A stretch of DNA of 64,000 nucleotides from Nitrospirota bacterium (GCA_021790195.1 JAJYIF010000008.1:1-64000), one strand, 5' to 3'; positions 34,842 through 45,615 are shown, counted from the first letter of the stretch. Notes: generated from the letters alone by a model not told the origin. Program-made: numbers and translations.

Positions 34842-35664
34842 GAGGTTCTATCGTTTCGATGCGAAGCCTTTCAGCAAGACCCCTGATCCCAGGTTTCTCT
34901 ATATGTCCAGGACCCATGAAGAGGCCCTTGCCCGGCTGCAATATGCCGTGGAGGAGAGGGAGATCGCCGTGCTGACAGGCGAGATAGGGTGCGGCAAGAC
35001 GACCCTTACGAGGGCGCTTATGGATTCCTTCGATGAGACCTACAGGGCCATTGTGGTGCTTAACCCGAGGCTCACCTCGATGGATTTCGTGAGGACCATA
35101 GGCGAAAGGCTCCAGTGCGGTTCTGCGTCGGACCGGAAGAGCGACCTTCTGAATGTGATCTATGCGAAGCTTTATGAGGATTATAAGGCCGGGATAACTC
35201 CCGTTCTTATAATCGATGAGGCCCATCTGATCCCTTACAGGGAGACTTTCGAGGAGATAAGGCTGCTCACGAATTTTCAGATGGACGACGACAACCTCCT
35301 TGCGCTTGTCCTTGTCGGCCAGCCTGATTTGATGAAGAAGCTTCAACTTCCCTCCCTTGCCGCCCTGAGGCAGAGGGTGGGGCTTTTTTGCCGGCTCGAA
35401 ACCCTGGGAGAAGATGAAATAAAGGCCTACGTCGAGCACAGAGTTGCCGTCGGAGGAAGGTCGGAGCCGGTCTTTACCGATGCTGCGATCCGCGCACTTT
35501 ACAAATACTCCGAAGGCATTCCAAGGGTCATAAACAGCCTCGCGGGCATGTCGCTCCTTGAAGGTTTTGCAAGAGATGCTGCGCTCATAGACGAGTCGGT
35601 TGTCCGTTCAGCCGCAAAGGAGATCGGTCTCAATGGATATCGCAAAGATAAGGAAGAAGTTTAG
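34834..35664 (+). CDS. ExeA/GspA-type AAA ATPase
   Basis: The 276-residue ATPase starts with FYRFDAKPFSKTPDPRFLYM, the N-terminal mark of the ExeA (GspA) family, and has Walker A GEIGCGKTTLTRAL, Walker B VLIIDEAHLI and a C-terminal helical part (GIPRVINSLAGMSLLEGF). ExeA proteins help assemble secretion or pilus secretins, or act as DNA-transposition ATPases. This copy ends without the peptidoglycan-binding domain and has no membrane helix. It overlaps cheA by eight bases and cheW by 32, so it is truly embedded in the chemosensory operon. Its role there is not known. Confidence 0.85.
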   Translation: MYKRFYRFDAKPFSKTPDPRFLYMSRTHEEALARLQYAVEEREIAVLTGEIGCGKTTLTRALMDSFDETYRAIVVLNPRLTSMDFVRTIGERLQCGSASDRKSDLLNVIYAKLYEDYKAGITPVLIIDEAHLIPYRETFEEIRLLTNFQMDDDNLLALVLVGQPDLMKKLQLPSLAALRQRVGLFCRLETLGEDEIKAYVEHRVAVGGRSEPVFTDAAIRALYKYSEGIPRVINSLAGMSLLEGFARDAALIDESVVRSAAKEIGLNGYRKDKEEV

Positions 35665-36256
35665 GGGGGTCCCTGGCCAGGAGGCTGAAAGGCCTGCTGC
35701 GGAACAGGAGGACGTACCCCGGGGCGCCGGGGAAACGGAGTTTCCTGAAAACCCTGTCCCTCCTCCTCCTCCTCCTCCTCCTGTTGTAGAGGAAGCGAAA
35801 GAAGCGGAGGCCGGTGAAGGGGATGAGGACGCTACGGTGCAGCTCCTCGCGTTCAAACTCGCAAAGGAAGAATACGCCTTCAGGATCGATGAGATAGAAG
35901 AGATCGTGAGGCCCCAGGGAATCACGATAATACCGAACACCGGGCCGCATCTGCTAGGCATCACCTCTCTTAGAGGGAAGATTATCCCAGTGATAGACCT
36001 GAAGACGATGCTGTCTCTCGGGTCGCCGGGGACGGCCGGAGACAACAAGGAGAAGATACTGATCCTGAAAGGACCGAAAGGTCCCATTGGGGCGATGGTG
36101 GACAGCGTCATCGGGGTGATAAGGCCGTCCGCCTCCAGGATCGTCGAAACGCCGCTTCATCTGCCGGACGCAGAGATGAAGTTCATCGAGGGAGTCGCGA
36201 TAGTGGACGGCAGGTTCGTCTCGGTCATACGGATGAGCGAGGCGGCGGCGATATAA
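35633..36256 (+). CDS. cheW: CheW-like adaptor with proline-rich N-terminus
   Basis: This 207-residue protein has a 70-residue disordered start containing a run of eight prolines, then one CheW domain (QLLAFKLAKEEYAFRIDEIE, HLLGITSLRGKIIPVIDLK, GPIGAMVDSVIGVIR). CheW joins receptors to CheA. The ATG at 35633 follows AAGGAG and lies inside the ExeA-type gene; 11 further codons are open upstream. The long Pro-rich tail is unlike ordinary CheW and may bind another component. Confidence 0.9.
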   Translation: MDIAKIRKKFRGVPGQEAERPAAEQEDVPRGAGETEFPENPVPPPPPPPPVVEEAKEAEAGEGDEDATVQLLAFKLAKEEYAFRIDEIEEIVRPQGITIIPNTGPHLLGITSLRGKIIPVIDLKTMLSLGSPGTAGDNKEKILILKGPKGPIGAMVDSVIGVIRPSASRIVETPLHLPDAEMKFIEGVAIVDGRFVSVIRMSEAAAI

Positions 36257-36307
36257 GGCAAAAGGAGAAAATTTTGATGACGAAAATTTATCATATACGG
36301 AGGCTTT

Positions 36308-39160
36308 ATGAGAAAGAGACTTGAATTCAAGGTCCTCGCAATCGTTGCTGCGATGCTCTTGACCGTGGCGCTCCTCTCGGGGCTTATATCGGCCTACATA
36401 CAAAAAGACACGGTCCTTGACATTACGCAATCCGGCACCGAGACTACGGCCCGCATGGTCCTCGACAATATCGAGACGACCATGCTTGCCGGAAAGGCCG
36501 ATGTCACCCGCAAGAACGTGGAGGACATGAAGCAGATCCGGGGAATGGAGGCGATCACGGTCATAAACTCCGAAGGCAGGGAAGCGTTCAAGCCGGACGC
36601 CCCCATAACCGATGCGGGTCTCATAAGCGAATTTGAGAAGGGCAAGCTGAGCAAGCCCGAAAGAAAGAACGGACTGCTCATCTATTCCCTGCCGCTGAAG
36701 AATGCGACGCGTTGCCAGGAGTGCCATGGGGCCGATAAGCCGATACTGGGCGCCGTGAAGGTCTCGCTCTCACTGGAGAAGGAGTTCCAGAAGGCCAGGA
36801 CTCAGATTGTGTCCATGGTCGCCGCGACGGTCGTCGTGTCGCTGCTCATCAGCATTGTCCTCTGGCTCCTGCTCAGAAGGATGGTCATATCCCCCATTAA
36901 GGCGATCAACTCGGCCGCTGCCAAGATCTCTGGCGGGGACCTCTCCTTCGATGTGAAGGTGGCGGGCGACGACGAGATAGGGACGATGAGCGGTATTTTC
37001 AAGGAATCCTTCAGGTCTCTCGGCGTGATCCTCCAGAGGCTCAAGGACCTCTCGGGAAGAATCTCCAGGGTGACACAGGATGTCGAGAAGGAGTCGAGGA
37101 AGGTCGTGAACGGAGCGGAGGTGGAGGCGGAGGCCCTTTTGAATATATCCAATTCCGTTTCCGAGCTGAACTCTACTGCCTCTGAGATCTCCGAAAGCAC
37201 GGAGGGCCTGGCGGCCTCAGTGGAGGAGACATCGGCGTCTATGGACCAGATGGTCTCGAGCATCAACAACGTCAATGAGAACATCCACGACCTGTCGACT
37301 GCCGTCGAGTCCACTTCTTCTTCCATAGAGGAGCTTTCTGCTACGATCAAGGAGGTGGCCTCCAATGCCGAAGAGCTCGCAACTGCATCAGAGGAGACCC
37401 TTTCGGCCATTTCCGAGATCACCTCGGCGATCAAGGAAGTGGAGCTCAACGCGAAGGAGTCTTCAAGACTTTCGGAGAAGGTCACGAGCGATGCAGCCAC
37501 CTACGGCATGGTGTCGGTCGACAAGACCATAGAGGGCATGAAGAACATAAAGGCGTCGGTCGAGCGTACCGCGGACTTTATCACCAAACTCGGGGGGAGG
37601 TCTGACGAGATAGGGAAGATACTTAATGTCATAGACGAGATCACCGATCAGACGACCCTCCTGGCCCTGAACGCTGCGATATTGGCGGCGCAGGCCGGGG
37701 AACACGGGAAGGGGTTCTCGGTCGTGGCCGACGAGATCAAGGACCTTGCGGAGAGAACGGCCTTTTCTACTCAGGAGATAGCCTCCCTCATTCAGGCCGT
37801 TCAGCAGGAAGTAAGAAGCTCTGTGGAGGCGATGCACGAAGGCCTCCGCTCTGTCGAGGAAGGTTTCAAGCTCTCGCGCGAGGCCGGCGACTCCCTGAGA
37901 AAGATCCTCGACAGCTCCAAAAAATCTTCCGAGATGGCGCTTTCCATAGAGCGCTCCACTACCGAGCAGTCCAAGGCGGCGAAACTCGTCACAGAGGCGA
38001 TGGAGCGCGTCAGGAACATGACCGACCAGATCGCCAAGGCGACTTCTGAGGAATCTAAAGGCATCCTCCTTATAATAAAGGCCACTGAGAAGATGCGCGA
38101 CGCGGCCCACCAGGTCAGCAAGGCGACCGAGGAGCAGACGGTCAGCAGCCGCCATATATCAAAGGCGATGGAGTTCGTCTCGGAGCGGAGCCAGCAGATA
38201 TCGAAGGCCCTCGGCGAGCACAAGATAGGCACGCAGCACATATTGAACCTGACGGACGGGCTGAAGGGCATTCCGCTGGACAACAGGAAGCTCGCCTTCA
38301 GGATCACAAATACCCTCAGGGACCTTCATCAGGACTCGGAGCTGCTGAAGATGGAGATGGAGCGTTTTAAGTTTTCGGAGGAGAGGGGGGCGGTTCTCAA
38401 ACTCGGGGTCCTGCCCCTGGAGTCTCCTTCGACCATGTTCAAGAATTTTCTGCCCCTCGCGGATTTCCTGAGCAAGAAGCTGGGCAGGACGGTCGAGCTC
38501 AAGGTCGCCGTGGACTTCGAAGGCGCCCTGAAGGACATAGGACAGAACGTCACACAGTTGTGCGCGCTGGGGCCTGCCACTTACATAGAGGCCCAGCGGA
38601 GATACGGCGTCAAGGTGCTGGTAAAGGGGCTTCGCGACGGAAAGCCGTACCACCGCTCGGTCATTATAACGCGGTCGGACACCTCCATAAGGTCTGTTTC
38701 GGACATCAGCGGGAGGTCCTTTGCCTTCGGAGACGTGCATTCCTCTGCCGGCTATATCGTCCCTAGACTGATCCTGAAAGACGCGGGCATCGAACTGGAG
38801 GACCTGCTCAGCCACAGCAATCTGGGGCAGCACGACGCCGTTGCTCAGGCGGTGCTTCGCGGGGATTTCGATGCTGGCGCCGTTATAGAGTCCACCGCAA
38901 ACAGGTATAGGGACCGCGGTCTGCGCTTCGTCCATCTTTCGGAAGAGATCCCCGAGATGAACATCTGCTACAACACTTCTGTTGTCGACAAAGAAGTGTC
39001 GGCCATAAAGACCGTACTGATTTCGCTCAATGATTCTTCGGCTGAGGGGGCCGTGATCCTGAAATCCATCGACAAGGACTATACGGGCTTTGTCGAGGCC
39101 GACGACGGCGACTACAGCGGCATCAGGTTCAAGATGTCGAAGCTGGGAATGATAACGTAA
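36308..39160 (+). CDS. Methyl-accepting protein with periplasmic haem motif and C-terminal PhnD-like domain
   Basis: The 950-residue protein has a membrane helix (about 8-30), a periplasmic domain of about 135 residues that contains CQECH (136-140), a CxxCH haem c motif, a second helix (168-190) and HAMP (190-243). The long methyl-accepting coiled coil has its conserved tip around residues 430-470 ([20 protein letters not shown]). Residues 695-950 resemble the PhnD/phosphonate-binding periplasmic-protein fold ([59 protein letters not shown]). By topology this binding domain is in the cytoplasm. The signals could be redox state or a small ligand outside and a second ligand inside. CGGAGG precedes the ATG. 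Confidence 0.88.
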   Translation: MRKRLEFKVLAIVAAMLLTVALLSGLISAYIQKDTVLDITQSGTETTARMVLDNIETTMLAGKADVTRKNVEDMKQIRGMEAITVINSEGREAFKPDAPITDAGLISEFEKGKLSKPERKNGLLIYSLPLKNATRCQECHGADKPILGAVKVSLSLEKEFQKARTQIVSMVAATVVVSLLISIVLWLLLRRMVISPIKAINSAAAKISGGDLSFDVKVAGDDEIGTMSGIFKESFRSLGVILQRLKDLSGRISRVTQDVEKESRKVVNGAEVEAEALLNISNSVSELNSTASEISESTEGLAASVEETSASMDQMVSSINNVNENIHDLSTAVESTSSSIEELSATIKEVASNAEELATASEETLSAISEITSAIKEVELNAKESSRLSEKVTSDAATYGMVSVDKTIEGMKNIKASVERTADFITKLGGRSDEIGKILNVIDEITDQTTLLALNAAILAAQAGEHGKGFSVVADEIKDLAERTAFSTQEIASLIQAVQQEVRSSVEAMHEGLRSVEEGFKLSREAGDSLRKILDSSKKSSEMALSIERSTTEQSKAAKLVTEAMERVRNMTDQIAKATSEESKGILLIIKATEKMRDAAHQVSKATEEQTVSSRHISKAMEFVSERSQQISKALGEHKIGTQHILNLTDGLKGIPLDNRKLAFRITNTLRDLHQDSELLKMEMERFKFSEERGAVLKLGVLPLESPSTMFKNFLPLADFLSKKLGRTVELKVAVDFEGALKDIGQNVTQLCALGPATYIEAQRRYGVKVLVKGLRDGKPYHRSVIITRSDTSIRSVSDISGRSFAFGDVHSSAGYIVPRLILKDAGIELEDLLSHSNLGQHDAVAQAVLRGDFDAGAVIESTANRYRDRGLRFVHLSEEIPEMNICYNTSVVDKEVSAIKTVLISLNDSSAEGAVILKSIDKDYTGFVEADDGDYSGIRFKMSKLGMIT

Positions 39161-39173
39161 GGGCGGTGCCGAA

Positions 39174-41234
39174 ATGATAAAGTTCAAAAATTATTCCCTG
39201 GTCACGAATTTTACCGTCATCATATTGTTGATACTCGTGGTGGGGCAGGGAGTTCTTTATACCTGGCTCCTCCTTTACCAGAAGAGTTATCTCGAAAAGA
39301 GGCTGAGGGCGGAGGTCGCCGCCATGGCCCGGCACGTTGCGGAGATGGTTTCCGAAGACACGACCAACGCAAAGCCTTTGGACCAGTTTCTCGATGTTCT
39401 TATTAAGGAAGGGCTTGTCCTGTCCGTGACGGTCTATGACGCCTCCGGGAAAACGCTTGTTTCGAAGGCCCAGACCGAGAACATGAGCGAACCGGACAGG
39501 GGCGGGCTGAACCCATACTCCATCTTTTACATCCCCTCCGTGAACACGGTCGAGGTCCCGCTGAAGGACGGCGAGGGGAAGGTCGAAGCGGTCTACAGCG
39601 GCCGGTCCGTGAACGAGCTCATGAAACGTTTTCTTTTTGTCCCGCCTTTCATGCAGGGTGTCACTTTTCTGGTTGTCGTCTATGCCATAGTCAGGTTCTT
39701 CAGGAAGAAAGTGTCCGACCCGGTGAGGAGTATCAACGACGCCCTCGGAAGGATCACCGCAGGAGACCTGACCGTGGAGATGCCCGAGACCGCCGACAAG
39801 GAAATAGGGAGCATCGTCAAGGGCCTGCAGTTCCTTGTCGAGAGCCTCTCTTCGACCATTGCGCGGTCCAATTCGCTCTCTGGCAACGTGGCGGCCGCAA
39901 TGGCCCAGCTTACCGTCACCCTTAACGCGGTCGGGGAGAGGGCCAGGAAGCAGTCCAAGTCTATCGACGATGTTGTTTCGATGATCCGGGAGGTAAGCGA
40001 ATCCCAGAAGAGGACGACGGACAATACGGACAAGCTCTCCCGCGTCTCTTCGGAGAACGTGGCCTCCCTGCAGGAGATGAAATCCGTGGCCCAGGAGATC
40101 GCGGTAAGCACCGGGAGGCTGTTCAAATCGAGCGGCGATTCCTACGCCATGATAGCCGAGCTTTCACAGACGGCAAAGGCGATTGCCGAAAGCTCCGGAG
40201 AAGTCTCCCGCGCCGTGGAAAACACCGCTACTTCCGTAGAGCAGATAAGCGTCTCTCTGAACGAGGTCAGGGACAATACGAAGAGGTCTTCGGATCTGAG
40301 CGCGACTGTGAGGCAGCTCCTTACCGACCGGGGCACGCTCGCCGTGGCGGACGCGATAGAGGCCATGGAAAAGATAGTGGATGAGGTGAACTATTCCGCC
40401 AAGATCATAACCCGTCTCGAACAGCGCTCCAAGGACATCGAGAAGATCCTTTCGGTAATAAAGGAGGTGACCGAGAAGACCAACCTGCTCAGTCTGAACG
40501 CGGCCATACTTGCGGCCCAGGCGGGGGAATACGGCAAGGGCTTTTCGGTGGTGGCCGACGAGATACGGTCTCTCTCCGACAGGACCTCGTCGTCGGCAAG
40601 GGACATAGCGAGTATCGTTAAGTCCATACAGACGGAGATCCACGACGCAGTCGGCGCGATAAACCAGGGCGTCATAAAAGTCGAAGAGGGCAAGGACCTT
40701 ATCTTCAAGTCGGGGGAGGCGATGGGCGAGACCCTCGAGGCCGCTCAGAAGTCGGTACAGATGGCCCGGCTGGTGGAGAAGGCGACCGCTGAACAGGCCG
40801 AGGGGCTGCGCCAGATACGCATGTCCATGGAGAACGTGAAGGTGATGATAGAGCAGGTGGTGAATGCCACCGAGGAGGAGAAGCGGGGTTCCAGCCATAT
40901 GCTCGAGAGCATAAGCGACGTGAAGGAGGTGGCGGAGCTTACCAAGAAAGCGACCGAAGAGCATGCAGTGGGGACGAATGTAATTTCCAGGAACCTCGAG
41001 CTGACCCTTGAGATGGCGTCACAGATAAACCAGGCCGCTATGAGCCAGCTCAAGGTCAATGAGGACGTGGTTTCAGCAGTGGAGCAGATGAAGAATGCCG
41101 GCGTCTCGGCGGTGCGGGACATGGAAGAGGTCACGCTTTCTTTCGGCACCCTCAGGAGCGAGGTCGAAAGCCTGAAGAAGGAGATGGAGGCATTCAAAAC
41201 GTCGGAAGCACGCAGCTCCAGGGGTTCGAGGTAG
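39174..41234 (+). CDS. Methyl-accepting chemotaxis protein
   Basis: The 686-residue receptor has a first membrane helix ([20 protein letters not shown]), a periplasmic domain of about 125 residues with a small PAS/Cache-like pattern ([17 protein letters not shown]), and a second helix ([16 protein letters not shown]). A HAMP domain and a full signalling coiled coil follow, with the tip [20 protein letters not shown]. It ends in a Ser/Arg-rich tail without the CheR-binding pentapeptide. The gene is 13 bases after the haem-type receptor and resembles it in the cytoplasmic part, so the two probably act in one array. No haem motif is present here. Confidence 0.93.
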   Translation: MIKFKNYSLVTNFTVIILLILVVGQGVLYTWLLLYQKSYLEKRLRAEVAAMARHVAEMVSEDTTNAKPLDQFLDVLIKEGLVLSVTVYDASGKTLVSKAQTENMSEPDRGGLNPYSIFYIPSVNTVEVPLKDGEGKVEAVYSGRSVNELMKRFLFVPPFMQGVTFLVVVYAIVRFFRKKVSDPVRSINDALGRITAGDLTVEMPETADKEIGSIVKGLQFLVESLSSTIARSNSLSGNVAAAMAQLTVTLNAVGERARKQSKSIDDVVSMIREVSESQKRTTDNTDKLSRVSSENVASLQEMKSVAQEIAVSTGRLFKSSGDSYAMIAELSQTAKAIAESSGEVSRAVENTATSVEQISVSLNEVRDNTKRSSDLSATVRQLLTDRGTLAVADAIEAMEKIVDEVNYSAKIITRLEQRSKDIEKILSVIKEVTEKTNLLSLNAAILAAQAGEYGKGFSVVADEIRSLSDRTSSSARDIASIVKSIQTEIHDAVGAINQGVIKVEEGKDLIFKSGEAMGETLEAAQKSVQMARLVEKATAEQAEGLRQIRMSMENVKVMIEQVVNATEEEKRGSSHMLESISDVKEVAELTKKATEEHAVGTNVISRNLELTLEMASQINQAAMSQLKVNEDVVSAVEQMKNAGVSAVRDMEEVTLSFGTLRSEVESLKKEMEAFKTSEARSSRGSR

Positions 41235-41241
41235 ACTTCCT

Positions 41242-41727
41242 ATGCCGAGGGTCGCGGTTGCGCGCGCAGGAGATGAGCATTTCGGTATCGACATCAACCG
41301 TGTTGTCGAGATACTGAAGGCGCAGCGTATATACCTTTTGCCCCAGTTGCCGTCCTTTCTTGCCGGCGTGGTCAACATCAGGGGAGATGTCATACCGCTT
41401 CTTGACCTGAGAAAGCGCTTTGGAATAAGCTCGTCGTCCGAGAAGGAGCGCATTGTAGTAGTGAGGTGGGGCAAAGAAAAGGTGGGGCTGCTTGTGGACG
41501 GCGTTAAGGAGATTGTCAACCTCCAGCCCGAGGAGATCACAGGGCCTCCTTCAATGTTCAGGGGGCTGAAGACGGAGTACCTTACCGGGATCGGCAAGAA
41601 AGGGGAGAACATAATAATCTTGCTGAATATCGACACCCTCCTCAGCTCGGAGGAGAAGATACAGATGGAAGGCATAACTAAGAATACGGGAGCCGAAAAT
41701 GGAAGAGACAAGAAGGCCGCCGGCTGA
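41242..41727 (+). CDS. cheW: CheW-like adaptor, second copy
   Basis: This 161-residue single CheW domain has RVAVARAGDEHFGIDINRVV, PSFLAGVVNIRGDVIPLLDL and VGLLVDGVKEIVNLQPEEI. Unlike the first CheW in this operon it has no Pro-rich extension. Having two CheW proteins and two receptors suggests pairing of each adaptor with a receptor, or a mixed array. It overlaps the HEAT-repeat gene by 29 bases. Confidence 0.93.
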   Translation: MPRVAVARAGDEHFGIDINRVVEILKAQRIYLLPQLPSFLAGVVNIRGDVIPLLDLRKRFGISSSSEKERIVVVRWGKEKVGLLVDGVKEIVNLQPEEITGPPSMFRGLKTEYLTGIGKKGENIIILLNIDTLLSSEEKIQMEGITKNTGAENGRDKKAAG

Positions 41728-43672
41728 AGGGGACACCGAGATACGCAGAAAGGCGGTACTCGAACTCAGGGGCAGGCAATCTACTGTCGCAGTTCGGATG
41801 CTCCTTAAGGCGATGGAGGACCCAAGCTGGAGGGTGAGGAAGGCCGCCTCAGAAATCCTCACGAATGAATACCCGGTCGAACACTACGCGGACGGGCTTA
41901 TCAAGCTTCTGGCAATCGAAGAAAATGCCGGGGCAAGGAATTCAGCTATAGAGACGCTGGTCAGACTGGGGAAGAAGGTCACGACACATCTCGTGGACGC
42001 CTACGATTCTTCCGGCAGGGACGTGAGGAAGTTTATCGTGGACATCATAGGCGAGGTGAAGGACAAGAAGGCCCTTCCCCTTCTGCTGAAGGCGTTGAAG
42101 GACGAGGACGACAACGTCAAGGCGTCGGCGGTCGAGCACCTCGGTCAGATGGGAGACCGTTCGGTCGTCGATGCCCTGATAGAGATCCTGAACAGCGGTG
42201 ATATCTGGACGGCCTTTCCCGCTGCCGATGCCCTCGGAAGGATAGGGGACAGGAAAGCCATTCCGGCCCTTCTCGGAGCACTGAAGGTCAAGGCACTGAG
42301 GGAGCCGGTGCTCAGGGGTCTCAGCCATTTGTCGGCGCCCGAGACCTTGGAGCATATCGTGCCGCTCCTAGCAGATGCATCTAGGAGCATACAGGAAGAG
42401 ACGATGATAACGGTGGGGACCTTCTACCATAAAGGGGTCCCGGCAGACTTTATCTCCGGGACGATACACAGGCTTTGCGGCCCCGAAGTAATCCACAAGA
42501 TAGCGAAACATGCGTGGTCCGCCAAGACTGATGTGAGAACGGCCGCAATACTGCTTTTGGGACTTATGCAGGACGAAAGGGCGCTCGGTCCGCTCCTCGA
42601 TCTTTACTCAGAAGAAAGCGTTGCCGAGGACGTTAAAAAGGCCCTTGCATTCATAGGAAAGGGCAGACCGGAGTCTCTCATCGGGCTCCTTCGTTCGGAC
42701 AATGAGTATCAGAGGCGGTTGATCGCAGAGGTGGCGGTGGAAGTCGCGTCCCCTCTTTACCGCCAGCTTTTTGAGGACCTCCTTTCCGACAGGGACGGAC
42801 ATGTGAGGGCCTTTGCGGCGATAGGCCTTTCGAGGCTGCGGGACAAAGGCGCCGTGCAATCTCTGAAGAGGCTGCTTTCCGATCCATACGAGGATATACA
42901 AGAGGCCGCTGTCGCGGCCCTTAGCGACCTCAGGGAGGGTCTTGATGTGGAAGAGTTCGTGGCCTGTCTGAGGGCAGAAGACGCAGCTCTGAGGAAGAAT
43001 GCAGCCTTTCTCCTCGGAAGGATAGGGGCGAGGGACAGCATTGCCGCACTCGGTTTTGCGCTCAAGGACGCTGACGTTACGGTCAGGCAGGCAGTCGTGG
43101 AAGCGCTCTCTTCCCTCAAGACCGAAGAGGCGGCGAAGTACCTCGTCTTTGCGCTCACTGACGAAAACCCGCACATAAGGGCCTCTGCGGCCCTGAGCCT
43201 CGGCTCCATGGAAGGCAGGAGGCCCGATCCCCTGATCCTTTTGCTTTCAGACCCGGACGATTCGGTAAAGGTTGCGGCGGTCAGGGCGATAGGCATGACA
43301 GGAGACAGAAGCGCGGTCGGACATCTTGTAAATATGCTTGTGAACCAGAACGGCTTCGTCGTGACGACTGCAATAGAATCCCTCGCCAGGCTCGGAGGGG
43401 AGGAGGCGGGAAATGCGATCGCAAACATGCTTGGCACGAACGACCCCGAGATAAGGCGAACCGCCATACGCTCTCTATCCTGCTTCAGCGGTTTTGAAGA
43501 GAGAGTTCTTTCATTTCTCCATGATCCGGACTGGGCCACGAGGATCGCAGCGCTCGAGACACTGAGCAGGTGCGCCGCCGGGAGGCTTGATGAAAAGATC
43601 GGGGAGCTGTACGACCGGGAGGAGGACCCAGCGGTGAGAAGGATCATGGAGGAGCTTTTTGGCGTTCGGTAG
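41699..43672 (+). CDS. HEAT-repeat protein of the chemosensory operon
   Basis: The 657-residue protein is made almost wholly of HEAT/PBS-lyase-type repeats of about 30 residues (for example ALPLLLKALKDEDDNVKASA, ALIEILNSGDIWTAFPAADA, ALGFALKDADVTVRQAVVEA). It has no signal peptide, membrane helix or catalytic motif. Such alpha-solenoids serve as docking platforms. It lies between cheW and cheR, overlapping both (29 and 14 bases), so it is an integral part of the operon. A role as scaffold for the array or as target of CheY is plausible; this is inference. Confidence 0.88.
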   Translation: MEETRRPPAEGDTEIRRKAVLELRGRQSTVAVRMLLKAMEDPSWRVRKAASEILTNEYPVEHYADGLIKLLAIEENAGARNSAIETLVRLGKKVTTHLVDAYDSSGRDVRKFIVDIIGEVKDKKALPLLLKALKDEDDNVKASAVEHLGQMGDRSVVDALIEILNSGDIWTAFPAADALGRIGDRKAIPALLGALKVKALREPVLRGLSHLSAPETLEHIVPLLADASRSIQEETMITVGTFYHKGVPADFISGTIHRLCGPEVIHKIAKHAWSAKTDVRTAAILLLGLMQDERALGPLLDLYSEESVAEDVKKALAFIGKGRPESLIGLLRSDNEYQRRLIAEVAVEVASPLYRQLFEDLLSDRDGHVRAFAAIGLSRLRDKGAVQSLKRLLSDPYEDIQEAAVAALSDLREGLDVEEFVACLRAEDAALRKNAAFLLGRIGARDSIAALGFALKDADVTVRQAVVEALSSLKTEEAAKYLVFALTDENPHIRASAALSLGSMEGRRPDPLILLLSDPDDSVKVAAVRAIGMTGDRSAVGHLVNMLVNQNGFVVTTAIESLARLGGEEAGNAIANMLGTNDPEIRRTAIRSLSCFSGFEERVLSFLHDPDWATRIAALETLSRCAAGRLDEKIGELYDREEDPAVRRIMEELFGVR

Positions 43673-44531
43673 AGAAGAGACAATACCCCTTGTGGAAGAC
43701 GAATTCAGACTCATCAGGGACCTGATAAAGGGCGAAATCGGGCTGTTTTTTGACGACGGTTCAAGGTTCCTCCTCGAGCGCAGGCTTTCGAGAAGACTAA
43801 AGCTTCATCACATCAACGATTTCAGGGACTATTACCGTTTTCTCCTTTACGACAGGAAGAGAGACGAGGAGATGACTGCGCTCGTAGACCTCCTTACCGT
43901 GAACGAGACCTTTTTTTTCCGGGAACAGAGACAGCTCAAGGCCTTCAGCGAAGAGATACTTCCCGAGATAAGGGAGACCAACAGAGAGAGGAAGAGATTG
44001 CGGGTATGGTCGGCGGGCTGTTCCACCGGAGAGGAGCCCTATACAGTGGCGATGCTCGTGCTGGAATACGGCCTCTCCGGCTGGGACGTAGATATCCTGG
44101 GCAGCGACATCAACCAGAGGGTCCTCACGGCGGCGAGACAGGGCCTTTACAGGAAGAATTCCTTCCGGGTCACCGAGAAGCATTACATGGACAAGTATTT
44201 TAAGGAGGACGAGGGGACCTTTCTTATATCCGAGGATGTCAAGCGTCTCGTCAGCTTCAGCCATCTCAACCTCCTGGACCCCTTCAAGGTCAGGTTCGTA
44301 GGGAAGATGGATGTGATATTCTGCAGAAATGTTCTGATATATTTTGACCAGACTGCAAGGAAGAAGGTGGTGGACAACTTTTACGACAGTCTTGTGGATG
44401 GCGGGTATCTGCTGCTGGGGCATGCCGAGTCTCTTATAAACATATCCACATCTTTCGCGCTGAAGCATCTGAAGAACGACATGGTGTACCAGAAACCGAC
44501 AAGTCAGAAGGTTGCGGCAAATGCACGGTAA
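43659..44531 (+). CDS. cheR: Chemotaxis protein methyltransferase CheR
   Basis: The 290-residue enzyme methylates receptor glutamates using S-adenosylmethionine. Seen: the N-terminal helical domain (EFRLIRDLIKGEIGLFFDDG), the SAM site VWSAGCSTGEEPYTVAML, DILGSDINQRVLTAAR and CRNVLIYFDQ near the C-terminus, with LLLGHAESL. The start is TTG at 43659, preceded by GGAGGAG five bases upstream and lying inside the HEAT-repeat gene. It has no TPR extension. Confidence 0.94.
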   Translation: MAFGREETIPLVEDEFRLIRDLIKGEIGLFFDDGSRFLLERRLSRRLKLHHINDFRDYYRFLLYDRKRDEEMTALVDLLTVNETFFFREQRQLKAFSEEILPEIRETNRERKRLRVWSAGCSTGEEPYTVAMLVLEYGLSGWDVDILGSDINQRVLTAARQGLYRKNSFRVTEKHYMDKYFKEDEGTFLISEDVKRLVSFSHLNLLDPFKVRFVGKMDVIFCRNVLIYFDQTARKKVVDNFYDSLVDGGYLLLGHAESLINISTSFALKHLKNDMVYQKPTSQKVAANAR

Positions 44532-45615
44532 GATAAAGGTCCTCATAGTGGACGATTCATCGTACAGCCGGCAGACCATTAAGGAGATGATCGAGACGGA
44601 TGCCGAGATAGAGGTGCTGGGGGTGGCGTCGAACGGTGTGGAGGCGATGGCTAAGACGGTCAAGCTCAGACCGGACGTCATAACGCTCGATTTCGAGATG
44701 CCCGAGATGGACGGGTTCAGCTTTCTCAGGTGGATCATGAAAGACAGACCGATGCCGGTGATAATGGTTACGTCTTTTTCTGATTCTACGACTGTTTTTA
44801 AGGCTCTCGAATTCGGCGCTGTCGACTTCGTAGCAAAACCTTCCAAGAGGGCCTCGATGGAGCTCCACAACATTCAGGATGATCTTATTCAAAAGATTAA
44901 GAGCACGCGGCATCTTAAAATGGACAGGGTCGGTATATCGAGCGATCCTGTCGAACAGGCCCCGGAGGACGACGAGAGGGTGGCATATGCTCTTGATCAG
45001 GACGGTCCCTCGCAAAACATCAGGGTTGTAACCATCGGAGCATCTACCGGAGGTCCCACCGCTCTGCAGGTCGTTCTGACAAGGCTTCCGGCTAAGTTCC
45101 CCGCGGCGATCCTTATCAGCCAGCACATGCCGAGGGGTTTTACAAGACCTTTCACCGACAGGCTTGCCAAACTGTCCAGGATCGGGATAAAAGAGGCTGC
45201 CGACGGCGACCTTGTGGAGCCGGGGAACGCCCTTGTCTGTCCGGGCGGCTATCATATGACCCTAAAGAGCAAAAACGGCCTCGTCCGGGTTGCGCTGAGA
45301 GAGCCGGCGCAGAAGGACAGGTACATCCCTTCGGTGGACCTTATGATGTCCCATACGGCGGAACAGTTCGGTCCTTCGGCCATGGGGGTCGTCCTCACCG
45401 GCATGGGCAACGACGGCAAGAACGGCATAGTGGAAATAAAGAGGAAAGGTGGGTATACTATAGCAGAAGCAGAATCGACTGCGGTGATTTTCGGCATGCC
45501 CAATGAAGCGATAAAGACCGGCGCCGTCGACAGGGTGTTGCCCCTGTACAAGATAGCTGGGGAGATTACGATGACTCTTATGGGAAAAAGGGACAAAAAA
45601 TGGAAAAAGAATTGA
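44521..45615 (+). CDS. cheB: Chemotaxis methylesterase CheB
   Basis: The 364-residue protein has an N-terminal receiver (KVLIVDDSSYSRQTIKEMIE, phosphorylation site TLDFEMPEMDG, KPSKRAS) and a C-terminal methylesterase with the catalytic Ser in IGASTGGPTALQ, His in ISQHMPRGFTRPF and Asp in LTGMGNDGKNG. It removes methyl groups added by CheR and resets the receptors. The ATG at 44521 overlaps the cheR stop by 11 bases. All catalytic residues are present. Confidence 0.95.
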   Translation: MHGKIKVLIVDDSSYSRQTIKEMIETDAEIEVLGVASNGVEAMAKTVKLRPDVITLDFEMPEMDGFSFLRWIMKDRPMPVIMVTSFSDSTTVFKALEFGAVDFVAKPSKRASMELHNIQDDLIQKIKSTRHLKMDRVGISSDPVEQAPEDDERVAYALDQDGPSQNIRVVTIGASTGGPTALQVVLTRLPAKFPAAILISQHMPRGFTRPFTDRLAKLSRIGIKEAADGDLVEPGNALVCPGGYHMTLKSKNGLVRVALREPAQKDRYIPSVDLMMSHTAEQFGPSAMGVVLTGMGNDGKNGIVEIKRKGGYTIAEAESTAVIFGMPNEAIKTGAVDRVLPLYKIAGEITMTLMGKRDKKWKKN

